Assembly (NCBI GenBank): GCA_963768085.1
Contig: CAVYGO010000002.1
Span: 1-64,000, forward strand
DNA from: Pukyongia sp963768085
Lineage (GTDB): Bacteria; Bacteroidota; Bacteroidia; Flavobacteriales; Flavobacteriaceae
Direction of reading: 5' to 3'
DNA: 64,000 bases
Both the position numbers and the translations under genes were made by a program. Below are positions 45,298 through 53,599 of this stretch, one piece after another; positions within the stretch are counted from its first letter, which is position 1; the number at the start of each line of letters is the position of its first letter. Below the pieces are notes generated by a model that saw only the letters and a list, made by a program, of their open reading frames with translations, was not told the DNA's origin and did not search any database.

Positions 45298-45756
45298 ATG
45301 AAGTACGCATTTTTTCTGTTCAGTTTTTCCCTTATTGTTCTTTCCTGTAAAAGTGATGATGATTGCACAACCGCTTGCGATCAATCTACCATCATTAGTG
45401 CCCAGCAATTTGAAAACGCGCCAGATGCCCCTTTAAATATTAATAATCTGACAATAGAAGGCGATTGTCTGAGAGTGAAATTTAGTGCTAGCGGCTGTAG
45501 CGGCAATACATGGGTTGTAAAGCTAATCGATAAAGGAGTTGTTCTGGAATCTAATCCACCACAACGGATTTTAAGGGTTTCGTTGTTAAATAATGAAGCC
45601 TGCCTGGCCGTATTTACCCAGGAATACACTTTCGATATTACCAATCTGCGGGTAGAAAATACCAATGAGGTATTGTTGAATATCACCAATTCGGACGAGC
45701 AGATATTATATTCATATTTAGTAATACCTGACTTCACGGATCAGAATTGTGGCTAA
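45298..45756 (+). CDS. Hypothetical lipoprotein
   Basis: Protein of 152 residues starting at the ATG at 45298, 13 bases after menB ends. A lipoprotein signal ends in the lipobox IVLSC (Cys17), followed by acidic residues (KSDDD) that in Bacteroidota can serve as a surface-export signal for lipoproteins. The mature part is beta-rich with several cysteines, including GDCLRVKFSASGCSGN and a final NCG. It resembles other small Bacteroidota lipoproteins of immunoglobulin-like fold, but no named family is recognised. Likely on the outer membrane, function unknown. Confidence 0.7.
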   Translation: MKYAFFLFSFSLIVLSCKSDDDCTTACDQSTIISAQQFENAPDAPLNINNLTIEGDCLRVKFSASGCSGNTWVVKLIDKGVVLESNPPQRILRVSLLNNEACLAVFTQEYTFDITNLRVENTNEVLLNITNSDEQILYSYLVIPDFTDQNCG

Positions 45757-45805
45757 TTGCTTATATTTCATAATACTAACTAGCGTACGGACATGATTGG
45801 AAATC

Positions 45806-46378
45806 ATGCGGAAATCGATCTACATACCGCTAATAATCGCGATTCTGGCGTCGGCAATTTGTGCATGGGTCGCCCGGGATATGCCTATAGTATATGTCTT
45901 TATTCCCGGAATATTAATTTCATTACTGCTTGCCATTGCAATTTTCTCTAAGCAGAAACTCCTTCCCAATAGAATTCTACCCATGTATTTATTGCTACTT
46001 GGGATTCAATTCTTGCACTTCACTGAAGAATATCTTGCCGATTTCGTTACGGAAATACCGAGGCTGCTGGGACAGGAACCATATTCATTAGATATTTGGA
46101 TTAGCTTCAATATGATCGCCTATTTCATCTTTATTCTCGGAGCCATTGCATTGTATAAACAAACAACCGAATTATATATCATTCCGTTGTTCTTTATTTT
46201 AGTGGGTGTACTGATGAATGCTATCGTCCATATAGCAACAGCGATCTATGTTGGCGGATACTTCCCGGGTTTATATACCGCAATAATTTATGCAATCATT
46301 GCACCTGTATTTGTTAGGATTGTTCTGAAGGAGATGATGAAAATAACTACTACAGATTCTGTCGAAATTGTCGATTGA
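45806..46378 (+). CDS. HXXEE domain-containing membrane protein
   Basis: Protein of 190 residues with five or six hydrophobic helices. The HFTEE motif (in LLGIQFLHFTEEYLADF, about residue 72) is the HXXEE signature, with further polar intramembrane residues in MNAIVHIATAIYVGGYFPGL. The ATG at 45806 is chosen over an in-frame TTG at 45797. It stands 49 bases after the lipoprotein gene on the same strand. Function unknown; this is the second member of the family in the window (the other is at 21314-21655), and the two share little beyond the motif and topology. Confidence 0.75.
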   Translation: MRKSIYIPLIIAILASAICAWVARDMPIVYVFIPGILISLLLAIAIFSKQKLLPNRILPMYLLLLGIQFLHFTEEYLADFVTEIPRLLGQEPYSLDIWISFNMIAYFIFILGAIALYKQTTELYIIPLFFILVGVLMNAIVHIATAIYVGGYFPGLYTAIIYAIIAPVFVRIVLKEMMKITTTDSVEIVD

Positions 46379-46444
46379 ATTCACTACTTTTATTATGCGC
46401 CTCGACATAGTATTTTCCTAGGATTAGAATAAAACATCTTCGAT

Positions 46445-46879
46445 ATGAAAAATATTTTGGTTGCCATTGACTTTGATGAAAATCTCGATTATTTGGTAAA
46501 ACATGCACAAAGATTCGGAAGAGCCTTTGATGCGAAAATCTGGCTAATGCATGTAGCTGCTCCGGATCCCGAGTTTGTTGGCTACGATGTAGGACCGCAG
46601 TATATTAGAGATAGTAGGGCGGATGAACTCAGGGATGAACATAAGATCATTGAGAAATATACCGATCAGCTGCATGAACAGGGATGTGATGCAGAGGGCC
46701 TCCTCATACAGGGCGCCACGATAGAAATGATCATGGAAGAATCTAAGAAGCTAAACGTAGAAATGATCATTGCCGGTCATCACGACAGAAGTTTTCTCTA
46801 TAATGCTTTCGTAGGGAGTGTGTCCGCCCAGATCATGAAAAATGCAAAGATCCCGGTATTGATCATTCCGTTCAAATAG
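46445..46879 (+). CDS. Universal stress protein (UspA family)
   Basis: Protein of 144 residues forming one complete Usp domain: the N-terminal NILVAIDFDENLDYLVKHA strand-helix, a central LIQGATIEMIMEESKKL helix, and the terminal ATP-binding-type loop AGHHDRSFLYNAFVGSVSAQIMKNAKIPVLII (quoted here as its two ends: AGHHDRSFLYNAFVGS and NAKIPVLII). The G-2x-G-9x-G(S/T) signature is only partly kept, so ATP binding is possible but not certain. Cytosolic, thought to act in stress survival. The last eight bases overlap the convergent downstream gene. Confidence 0.9.
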   Translation: MKNILVAIDFDENLDYLVKHAQRFGRAFDAKIWLMHVAAPDPEFVGYDVGPQYIRDSRADELRDEHKIIEKYTDQLHEQGCDAEGLLIQGATIEMIMEESKKLNVEMIIAGHHDRSFLYNAFVGSVSAQIMKNAKIPVLIIPFK

Positions 46880-47048
46880 TATTTTTGTCGTTATAACTGC
46901 TTTTCAAAATCTCAAAAGATTTTATCACCTTCTCATTCTGAATGATATGAAATACATAATATCCGTCCTTCAGGTGGTCTATTGCCAGATAAATCTCAGG
47001 ATGTTCCGAGGAAACATAACCAAGAAATTCACCCTTTTTCTTTGTCAT
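46872..47048 (-). CDS. Small hypothetical protein
   Basis: Protein of 58 residues from the ATG at 47048 (a longer in-frame start at 47126 is less likely because the extension lacks protein-like composition). The sequence GEFLGYVSSEHPEIYLAIDH ... YYVFHIIQNEKVIKSFEILK looks like a compact beta-rich cytosolic domain. Not recognised. It overlaps the universal stress protein gene by eight bases tail to tail and lies just downstream of the hybrid two-component gene on the same strand (79 bases). Confidence 0.55.
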   Translation of the reverse strand: MTKKKGEFLGYVSSEHPEIYLAIDHLKDGYYVFHIIQNEKVIKSFEILKSSYNDKNTI

Positions 47049-47126
47049 TGGGAAGTAGTTGAAATTAATTACAAAGGTAACCTGCCAGCCGTTGTTTGGT
47101 AACAGGTTTGTAACGCTTCGTATCAA

Positions 47127-50100
47127 TTATGTAACATCGCCGGACTGATGATTCTTAAGGAATTCGGTAGGTGTGATTCCATAAGCCTCTTTGAAGCATT
47201 TAATAAAGTAGGAGGGTGAATTAAACCCAACAGAATAAGCGATCTCGGATATGGACAGATCCGAGGTCTCAATCAGTTTGGTACTTGACTTAAGGCGTTG
47301 CGACCGTATAAATTCCGAAGCACTCAGCCCGGTAAGGGCCTTTAGCTTTCTATGGAGTTGCATCCTGCTAAGACCGAGTTCTTCAGCAAAGGGAGTCACA
47401 GTAAAATCGGGCTCTGTAATACGTGTGTCTATGATCTTCTGAATATCCTCCAGCAATTGTTCATCCACATTAGTTACCGAAATGTCTTTAGGCTTCAAAT
47501 ACAGATGCTGACTGTATCGTTTTTGAAGATCCTTTCGCATCTCGATGAAATTCTTCACTTTTTGCTTCAGTATCTCCGCATTGAAAGGTTTGGTGATATA
47601 ATCATCGGCTTTCGATAAAAGTCCTTTTAGCTCGTTAGATGTGCCGGTTTTAGCCGTTAACAGGAGTATCGGGATATGACTCGTTCGAACATCGGTCTTT
47701 AAAATATTTGTTAATTCCATACCGTCTTTTTCAGGCATCATGATATCACTGATAATGATATCCGGTACTTTCGCAATTGCTTTTTTAATACCCTCATTGC
47801 CGTTTTCCGCCTGGATCACTTCAAAGGAACCCCTAAAGAGTGCAGCGATATAAGTCCGTAATTCGCTGTTATCTTCAACAACCAGGAGTAATGGGTTATC
47901 TTCTTCGTTTGAGAACAACTCCTCTGCCTCATTGTGTATGAAATCATAACTCCGTTCTTCTGTTACCAACTGGTTCGCATTATAACCTTCTCGAGAAATT
48001 GGTATAATCACTTCAAAACTAATTTCATCATCTTTTTCTTTTCTTGCCTCGATACTTCCCTTACTAAGCGTAGTGAGCTCGCGAATTAAAGCAAGGCCTA
48101 TCCCTGTCCCGGGAGTATTCTTGTCATGCTGGTAAAAGCGATTGAAGAGTTTAGGAAGGTCCTTCTCTCGTAAGCTTGTATTCTTATTTTTGACGATAAT
48201 CTGTAAATTATCATTCGCCTGCCTCGCCGAAAGGGTGACTTCACTGTTCTCAGGGGCATATTTTATGGCGTTGGACATCAGGTTTGTCACAATTTTGTCG
48301 ATGATATCGCGATCATACCATGTTTCCTTAAATTCCCCGATATCCATGTTTATTGTGATCACTCTTTCATTGGCCCGGAGCATAAATGTTTCTATAATCT
48401 GAATTATCTGGGGTTTCAGATCGTTTTTTGACACTCGTAATTTAACCGATCGCTCCTCAAGCTTGGACAGGTCGAGCATCTGGTTAATAAGTCGGAGCAT
48501 TCGTTCTGAACTGTTTTCTATTATCGCCAGCGATTGTTTATCTTTTTCACTAAGTCCGGAGGTATTCAGAAGCTGTTGCACCGGCCCTGAAATTAACGTA
48601 AGAGGTGTTCGGAATTCATGGGAAATGTTAGTGTATAGTTTCGACTTCAGGTCGTCCAGTTTTTGTAATCGTTCCGTTTCTTCATGCTCCAGCCGAAGTT
48701 TCAATTGCATACTCCAGCGCCATTTGAAATATACATAAGTGAGATATAATAACACGATGGCAAGGAGCACATAAGCGATCTTGGCCATATTGGTAAGATA
48801 CCAGGGTTTGCCGATAGTGAAGGAATAGGAGGCTGGTGTTTTATCCCACACTCCGTCGTAATTACTGGACATGACTTTAAAGGTATAATCGCCAGGTGCC
48901 AGGTTGGTATAATGTGCAAAATTATTATTTGTAGGTTTCGACCACTGTTCTTCATAATTTTCCAGTAGGTAGGTATACTCATTTCTTTCCGGCTGAGAGA
49001 AATGCAGGCCGGCGAAGGTAAAGGAGAGCGTATTCTCCGAACTTTTTAACTTCACATTCCCTCTCATAGGAATTTCCTCATTGAATAAGTCCAACCGGTA
49101 TATGATCGTTTTGGGAGGTTCGGTGTTATTTGTTATTTCTGAAGGATGCAACCAGTTAATTCCTTTTAATCCGCCAAAATATAAGATGCCTTTTTCGTCC
49201 TTAAAATAGGCTCCTGTATTAAATTCCAAGGCTTGCAACCCGTCGTAAATATCATAGATAATAATCTCCGGATCCGCTTCGCTATTCATGCTGAACTTTG
49301 TAATTCCGCGGTTGGAACTTAACCAAAGATCTCCTTCTTCGTCGGGAAGTATGGCATAGATCACGTTGTTTGGTAAGCCGTCCTTCGTGGTATAACCCTT
49401 AAGTTGTCCGTTGTCCAGATTCATGGCGTGAAGGCCGTTTCCATTCGTGCCTATCCACAGTAGACCATCCGATTCATACAGGGATTTAATATTTGAAATA
49501 ACCGATTGATTATACCTTCTGAACTTTCTTTCTGAAATAAAGAACTTGTTCAACCCGTTATTCTCCGTGCCTATCCATAAATTGCCATCGGAAGCTTCGA
49601 TGATTGCCCTGATATTGTTACTAGACACACTATTGATATCATTGGGATCCCAGGTGTAATGTGAGATCACCCCTTGTTCCAGGTCGAATTGAATAAGGCC
49701 ACTATCCCGGGTTCCCAGCCATATCCTGTTCCGGCTATCTTTCAGAAAACACCAGATCGTATTTGCGCTAAGGGGAGGAGCAGAAGTTGGAGAAAAATGC
49801 TTGAACCGATCATTGCCTTCGTAGACTGAAAGTCCCTCATCCTGAAAACCGATCCATAATTTATCTTCATCTGCCAGTAGACTCATGATCCTGTTCGATA
49901 CTATGCTATATGGATCGTTAGCATCGTGTACATAACTTTTAAATTTATGCTGGTTGGGAGTCACTGTTGTCAATCCTTTACCAGAGCTTCCCAGCCATAG
50001 GTTACCCTTTTTGTCCTTTGTAATAGCCCGGATCACATCGATATCGGCAAAAATAGGAGTCTGATAATTGGTCAACACATTGAACTTAGAAAGGTTTTCA

Positions 50101-51071
50101 TCGTAATAGCTTAATCCAGCGCCGTCGGTTCCAAGCCATATGGTTCCCGTATGATCTTCATAGATACTTAAGATGTCGTTGTAATGTATGGCTGTAGGAT
50201 TTCTGGGGTCGGCAAGAAAATGCTGAATTCGTCTGGTATTAAAATCAATAAGGTAGGCACCTTTTCCGTAGGTTCCTACCCAAAGCCGATTCTTGCCATC
50301 TTTTTTAAGACATAGAATGTTAAGATCTTCAGGGAGGTTTTCTTCCTCGCTAAATCCATTAAATTTTACCAGAGTTCTTAATTCAGTAGTATAGAATAGC
50401 CCTTTTCCAAAGCTCCCGATCCATAGTTTTTCATTCACTTCGGCAAAGGCGCTGAAATTGGTTTCGTCTTGCTGAATGGTATTGATCTCCCCGGTTTCAC
50501 TTTCCGGAATCACATAGATGTTATTCGAACCTGCTACCACCAGCTTATCATCAAAAGAGTGCATGTCGTACACAGACGATAGTGAACCTTCATTTTGGAG
50601 AAATGCTGTGGTATCACCAGAATTATGATCGATCTTGTATAGGCCGTTACTGTACGTTCCTATCCATAAGGACCCATTAGTACCTTCTTCCAGCGTACTA
50701 ACATCTTTAAACCTCTCAACCAAAGAAAAAGTATCGGAATCCTGATGGTGCCTATGCAATTGGCCATCCTTACCAACAACGTACAATTCATTGGAAGAAT
50801 TTACATAGATCTTACCAAGCCTGCTGTAGTTCTCCTTAGTGATATCGTCAAACAATAACGGGTAATATTCGAAATCTATGCCGTTGTACCTGTTTAGTCC
50901 ATCCTGGGTTGCAAACCACATATAGCCAATCGTGTCCTGGGCAATACTCACGACGCTGTTCTGGGAAAGACCGTCGTTAACAGAAAGCTGGCTGAAGGTG
51001 ATCTGTTTTGCGTCTTGTGAGAGAGCAACAGATTTCACTAATGAAAGCACTAAGAAAAGATAATATTTCAC
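47127..51071 (-). CDS. Hybrid two-component system sensor/regulator (HTCS)
   Basis: Protein of 1314 residues with a signal peptide (to about LSQ). The periplasmic sensor (about 20-680) consists of two seven-bladed propellers of Reg_prop repeats (for example GLSQNSVVSIAQDTIGYMWF, TIWLGTDGAGLSYYD, NIRAIIEASDGNLWIGTE), followed by a Y_Y_Y domain (about 680-765) and a transmembrane helix (about 773-792). The cytoplasmic part holds a histidine kinase (His818 in ISHEFRTPLT, with N and G boxes LMSNAIKYA and GTGIGLALI), a receiver (Asp1109 in ISDIMMPEKDG) and an AraC HTH. HTCS proteins usually control an adjacent polysaccharide locus, sensing oligosaccharides. No susCD pair lies in this window, so its target is unclear. 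Confidence 0.94.
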   Translation of the reverse strand: MKYYLFLVLSLVKSVALSQDAKQITFSQLSVNDGLSQNSVVSIAQDTIGYMWFATQDGLNRYNGIDFEYYPLLFDDITKENYSRLGKIYVNSSNELYVVGKDGQLHRHHQDSDTFSLVERFKDVSTLEEGTNGSLWIGTYSNGLYKIDHNSGDTTAFLQNEGSLSSVYDMHSFDDKLVVAGSNNIYVIPESETGEINTIQQDETNFSAFAEVNEKLWIGSFGKGLFYTTELRTLVKFNGFSEEENLPEDLNILCLKKDGKNRLWVGTYGKGAYLIDFNTRRIQHFLADPRNPTAIHYNDILSIYEDHTGTIWLGTDGAGLSYYDENLSKFNVLTNYQTPIFADIDVIRAITKDKKGNLWLGSSGKGLTTVTPNQHKFKSYVHDANDPYSIVSNRIMSLLADEDKLWIGFQDEGLSVYEGNDRFKHFSPTSAPPLSANTIWCFLKDSRNRIWLGTRDSGLIQFDLEQGVISHYTWDPNDINSVSSNNIRAIIEASDGNLWIGTENNGLNKFFISERKFRRYNQSVISNIKSLYESDGLLWIGTNGNGLHAMNLDNGQLKGYTTKDGLPNNVIYAILPDEEGDLWLSSNRGITKFSMNSEADPEIIIYDIYDGLQALEFNTGAYFKDEKGILYFGGLKGINWLHPSEITNNTEPPKTIIYRLDLFNEEIPMRGNVKLKSSENTLSFTFAGLHFSQPERNEYTYLLENYEEQWSKPTNNNFAHYTNLAPGDYTFKVMSSNYDGVWDKTPASYSFTIGKPWYLTNMAKIAYVLLAIVLLYLTYVYFKWRWSMQLKLRLEHEETERLQKLDDLKSKLYTNISHEFRTPLTLISGPVQQLLNTSGLSEKDKQSLAIIENSSERMLRLINQMLDLSKLEERSVKLRVSKNDLKPQIIQIIETFMLRANERVITINMDIGEFKETWYDRDIIDKIVTNLMSNAIKYAPENSEVTLSARQANDNLQIIVKNKNTSLREKDLPKLFNRFYQHDKNTPGTGIGLALIRELTTLSKGSIEARKEKDDEISFEVIIPISREGYNANQLVTEERSYDFIHNEAEELFSNEEDNPLLLVVEDNSELRTYIAALFRGSFEVIQAENGNEGIKKAIAKVPDIIISDIMMPEKDGMELTNILKTDVRTSHIPILLLTAKTGTSNELKGLLSKADDYITKPFNAEILKQKVKNFIEMRKDLQKRYSQHLYLKPKDISVTNVDEQLLEDIQKIIDTRITEPDFTVTPFAEELGLSRMQLHRKLKALTGLSASEFIRSQRLKSSTKLIETSDLSISEIAYSVGFNSPSYFIKCFKEAYGITPTEFLKNHQSGDVT

Positions 51072-51126
51072 TAAGGTTGGTTTGTAATAGGTAATAACAA
51101 ATTAGTGAATATATTTTATTCTTAAT

Positions 51127-52791
51127 TTAATAAGCCTCATCATGGACATTCTTAACCGCCCTTCCTGACGGATCATTCATATTCTTAAAGCTTTCATCCC
51201 ATTCCAGGGCGATTGGACTACTACAAGCAACCGAAGGAACAGAAGGAACAGATAATGCCGCAGTATCACTGGGGAAATGTTCCTCGAATACAGACCGGTA
51301 ATAAAATTCTTCTTTGCTTGTTGGAGTTTGATTAGGAAAGCGGTGATGTGCATTCTTCATTTGCTCATCGGTTACTTTGACCTCCACCATTTCCTTTAAG
51401 GTATCAATCCAGCTATAGCCAACACCGTCACTGAATTGTTCTTTTTGCCGCCAGGCCACACTCGCCGGTAGCATGTCTTCAAATGCCTTCCGAAGCACCC
51501 ATTTTTCGATTCGATCTCCGGTTATCATTTTGTCTTTTGGGTTTAGTCTCATAGCTACATCCATGAATTCCTTATCCAGGAAAGGGACGCGCCCTTCAAT
51601 ACCCCAGGCGGCAAGGGATTTATTGGCTCTTAAGCAATCGTATTGATGTAACTTGTCCAGTTTTCGGACCGTTTCTTTATGGAATTCCTCTGCATTGGGT
51701 GCTTTGTGGAAATATAAATAGCCACCAAAGATCTCATCTGCTCCTTCACCACTCAATACCATTTTAATACCCATCGCTTTTATGGCGCGAGCCATAAGAT
51801 ACATTGGTGTAGAAGCACGAACCGTGGTGATGTCATAAGTTTCAAGGTGATAGATCACATCACGAATGGCGTCTATCCCTTCCTGAATGGTAAATTTCAC
51901 CTCGTGATGCACAGTTCCTAAGTGGTCTGCCACTTTCTGAGCTGCAGCCAGATCCGGCGAACCTTCCAGTCCGGTAGCAAAGGAGTGAAGGCGAGGCCAC
52001 CATGCTTTAGCTTTATCGTCCTCTTCAATACGTTTATCGGCATATTTCTTGGCCAGGGCCGAAGTAACAGAGGAATCTAATCCTCCTGAAAGCAGAACGC
52101 CGTAAGGCACATCACTCATTAATTGTCTGTGTACCGCGGCGTCAAGGGCATCCCGTAATTCGTCGATAGAAGTTTCATTGTCCTTAACGTTCTCATAGTC
52201 CATCCAGTCTCGGCTATACCATCTTTTTAGTTCTCCATCATCACTGTGAAGGTAATGTCCCGGGGGAAATAGCTCAATGCGGGAGCAAACCCCTTCCAGT
52301 GCCTTAAGTTCAGAAGCTACATAAAAAGTTCCATGCTTGTCCCAGCCCATATAAAGTGGGATAATGCCCATATGATCCCTTGCTATGAAATAGCTGTCGT
52401 TGTTAACGTCGTAAAGTGCGAAACCAAATATTCCGTTAAGGTCGTCTAGGAAAGAAACCCCTTTGTCCTTAAAAAGAGCCAGAATTACTTCACAGTCGGA
52501 ATGTGTTTGGAAATTGTAATTGCCTTCATATGGTTTCCTAAGTTCCCTGTGATTATAAATCTCGCCATTTGCTGCGAGTATTAGTTTTTTATCTTCTGAA
52601 TACAGCGGTTGTTTACCGGAAGTCGGGTCAACGATCGCCAAACGTTCATGAGCCAAAATAGCCTTGTCGTCGTTATAGATACCGCTCCAGTCGGGTCCGC
52701 GGTGGCGAATACATTTCGCCATGGATAATAATTGAGGTCGCAACTCTTCCGAAGGTTGTTTAAGGTCGAAGGCACATACTATTCCACACAT
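51127..52791 (-). CDS. asnB: Asparagine synthase B (glutamine-hydrolysing)
   Basis: Protein of 554 residues, the size of bacterial AsnB. The N-terminal glutaminase begins MCGIVCAFD with the catalytic Cys2 exposed after Met removal and contains RHRGPDWSG and AANGEIYNH. The synthetase domain has the ATP-pyrophosphatase P-loop VLLSGGLDSSVTSAL and the VLSGEGADEIFGGYLYFHKA segment. The enzyme makes asparagine from aspartate, glutamine and ATP. It is preceded on the minus strand by an Asn-rich leader peptide and an intrinsic terminator (entries below), which point to transcription attenuation by asparagine supply. It sits upstream of an HTCS gene on the same strand, 55 bases apart, but with probably separate control. 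Confidence 0.96.
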   Translation of the reverse strand: MCGIVCAFDLKQPSEELRPQLLSMAKCIRHRGPDWSGIYNDDKAILAHERLAIVDPTSGKQPLYSEDKKLILAANGEIYNHRELRKPYEGNYNFQTHSDCEVILALFKDKGVSFLDDLNGIFGFALYDVNNDSYFIARDHMGIIPLYMGWDKHGTFYVASELKALEGVCSRIELFPPGHYLHSDDGELKRWYSRDWMDYENVKDNETSIDELRDALDAAVHRQLMSDVPYGVLLSGGLDSSVTSALAKKYADKRIEEDDKAKAWWPRLHSFATGLEGSPDLAAAQKVADHLGTVHHEVKFTIQEGIDAIRDVIYHLETYDITTVRASTPMYLMARAIKAMGIKMVLSGEGADEIFGGYLYFHKAPNAEEFHKETVRKLDKLHQYDCLRANKSLAAWGIEGRVPFLDKEFMDVAMRLNPKDKMITGDRIEKWVLRKAFEDMLPASVAWRQKEQFSDGVGYSWIDTLKEMVEVKVTDEQMKNAHHRFPNQTPTSKEEFYYRSVFEEHFPSDTAALSVPSVPSVACSSPIALEWDESFKNMNDPSGRAVKNVHDEAY

Positions 52792-52819
52792 ATCTTATAT
52801 TTTATTTGGTTGGTAAAAC

Positions 52820-52852
52820 AAAAAAACCCGCCAGATTGCAAAACCTGACGGG
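52820..52852 (-). terminator. Intrinsic terminator (attenuator) upstream of asnB
   Basis: On the minus strand, CCCGTCAG (52852-52845) can pair with CTGGCGGG (52834-52827), giving eight base pairs with one T-G wobble and a ten-base loop, followed directly by seven T (52826-52820). It lies about 28 bases before the asnB start and after an Asn-rich leader peptide, so it would stop transcription before asnB unless the alternative pairing forms. Confidence 0.88.
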
Positions 52853-52876
52853 CGGTATATCGCGACAAGTTTTTGC
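52838..52876 (-). promoter_or_regulatory. Candidate antiterminator pairing in the asnB leader
   Basis: Minus-strand segment GCAAAAACTTG (52876-52866), which begins right at the leader-peptide stop codon, can pair with CAGGTTTTGC (52847-52838), the loop and inner three bases of the terminator. This gives ten base pairs (one a G-U) with one bulged A. The two pairings are mutually exclusive. A ribosome stalled on the Asn codons would leave the first segment free to pair, whereas a ribosome at the stop codon would cover it and let the terminator form. A weaker alternative hairpin (ACAATGC with GCA/TTGT) overlaps the end of the leader peptide. Confidence 0.65.
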
Positions 52877-52917
52877 TACGGCATTGTGTTATTATTATTG
52901 CTATTAGAAAGTAACAT
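52876..52917 (-). CDS. Asn-rich leader peptide of asnB
   Basis: A 13-codon reading frame on the minus strand from the ATG at 52917 to the TAG at 52876 encodes MLLSNSNNNNTMP. Five of the six residues 5-10 are Asn (codons AAT AGC AAT AAT AAT AAC). This matches the layout of amino-acid leader peptides that control biosynthetic operons by ribosome stalling. The following RNA holds the antiterminator and terminator described separately. A TTTG near 52970 could be a -33 element, but no good -7 was seen. Confidence 0.8.
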   Translation of the reverse strand: MLLSNSNNNNTMP

Positions 52918-52991
52918 AAACTTGTGGTTGTCTTTTCGTGGTATAAAGATCGAATAAAAAATATTAATTCAAAATATTTTATGGAAATCTT

Positions 52992-53516
52992 TTAATTCAG
53001 TGTTAACACTTCAACTGGTAAGCGATTTCCATCCATCATTCTGGCATATCTGTCGTAATAGACATATTGCAAGAGTCCTTCTGTGTTTATTCGTACACGG
53101 TAAATTTCAATATCTAGATCGTATAGTTTTATAAGATCTCCAGATTTAATGCGGGTGTTCAGGTATGAATTATGCACGCCTTCCTGTATAACTTCTGGTA
53201 AAGCAAAGGTAGGGAGGAAGGTTACTTTGGATATTAGTTCTCCATCAGCATTGAAATAGGCCTTAAAACTATTGGTTCCTTGTTTCTGAAAACTTGAAAT
53301 GTAATAGCTTGAATTTTTGTTGGGTGACGGAAAATTGGTGTACTGAAACCAATCCGTCACAAATCCGGTGGGAAAGTTTTCCTTTTGACTGGTTAAGACG
53401 ACCTCTGGAACTTCAGATTCACTTAAGGAATATTTTTGAAATCTTCCCATTTGTGAAGAAGTGGTTTGAACGGTAAATAACGAAATAAGAACGGTGGTAA
53501 TAATTAGTTTTTTCAT
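52992..53516 (-). CDS. Secreted PepSY-like protein
   Basis: Protein of 174 residues starting at the ATG at 53516 (an ATG three codons upstream is equally possible), with a signal peptide cleaved around TTSSQ. The mature part looks like a PepSY-like/beta-lactamase-inhibitor-type repeat: EVPEVVLTSQKENFPTGFVT, then DWFQYTNFPSPNK, YYISSFQKQGTNSFKAYFNA and DGELISKVTFLP. A second, weaker copy follows (EVIQEGVHNSYLNTRIKSGD ... LYDLDIEIYRVRI). Such proteins are periplasmic and uncharacterised in Bacteroidota. Single gene between asnB's leader and the E1 dehydrogenase gene. Confidence 0.68.
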   Translation of the reverse strand: MKKLIITTVLISLFTVQTTSSQMGRFQKYSLSESEVPEVVLTSQKENFPTGFVTDWFQYTNFPSPNKNSSYYISSFQKQGTNSFKAYFNADGELISKVTFLPTFALPEVIQEGVHNSYLNTRIKSGDLIKLYDLDIEIYRVRINTEGLLQYVYYDRYARMMDGNRLPVEVLTLN

Positions 53517-53599
53517 AGCAATCATTTTTATTTAGATTACTTAAAGATAAGGATACAGTCATTTGAAAACTATTTAATTATGAGTTCCTTAAGTGGGAA

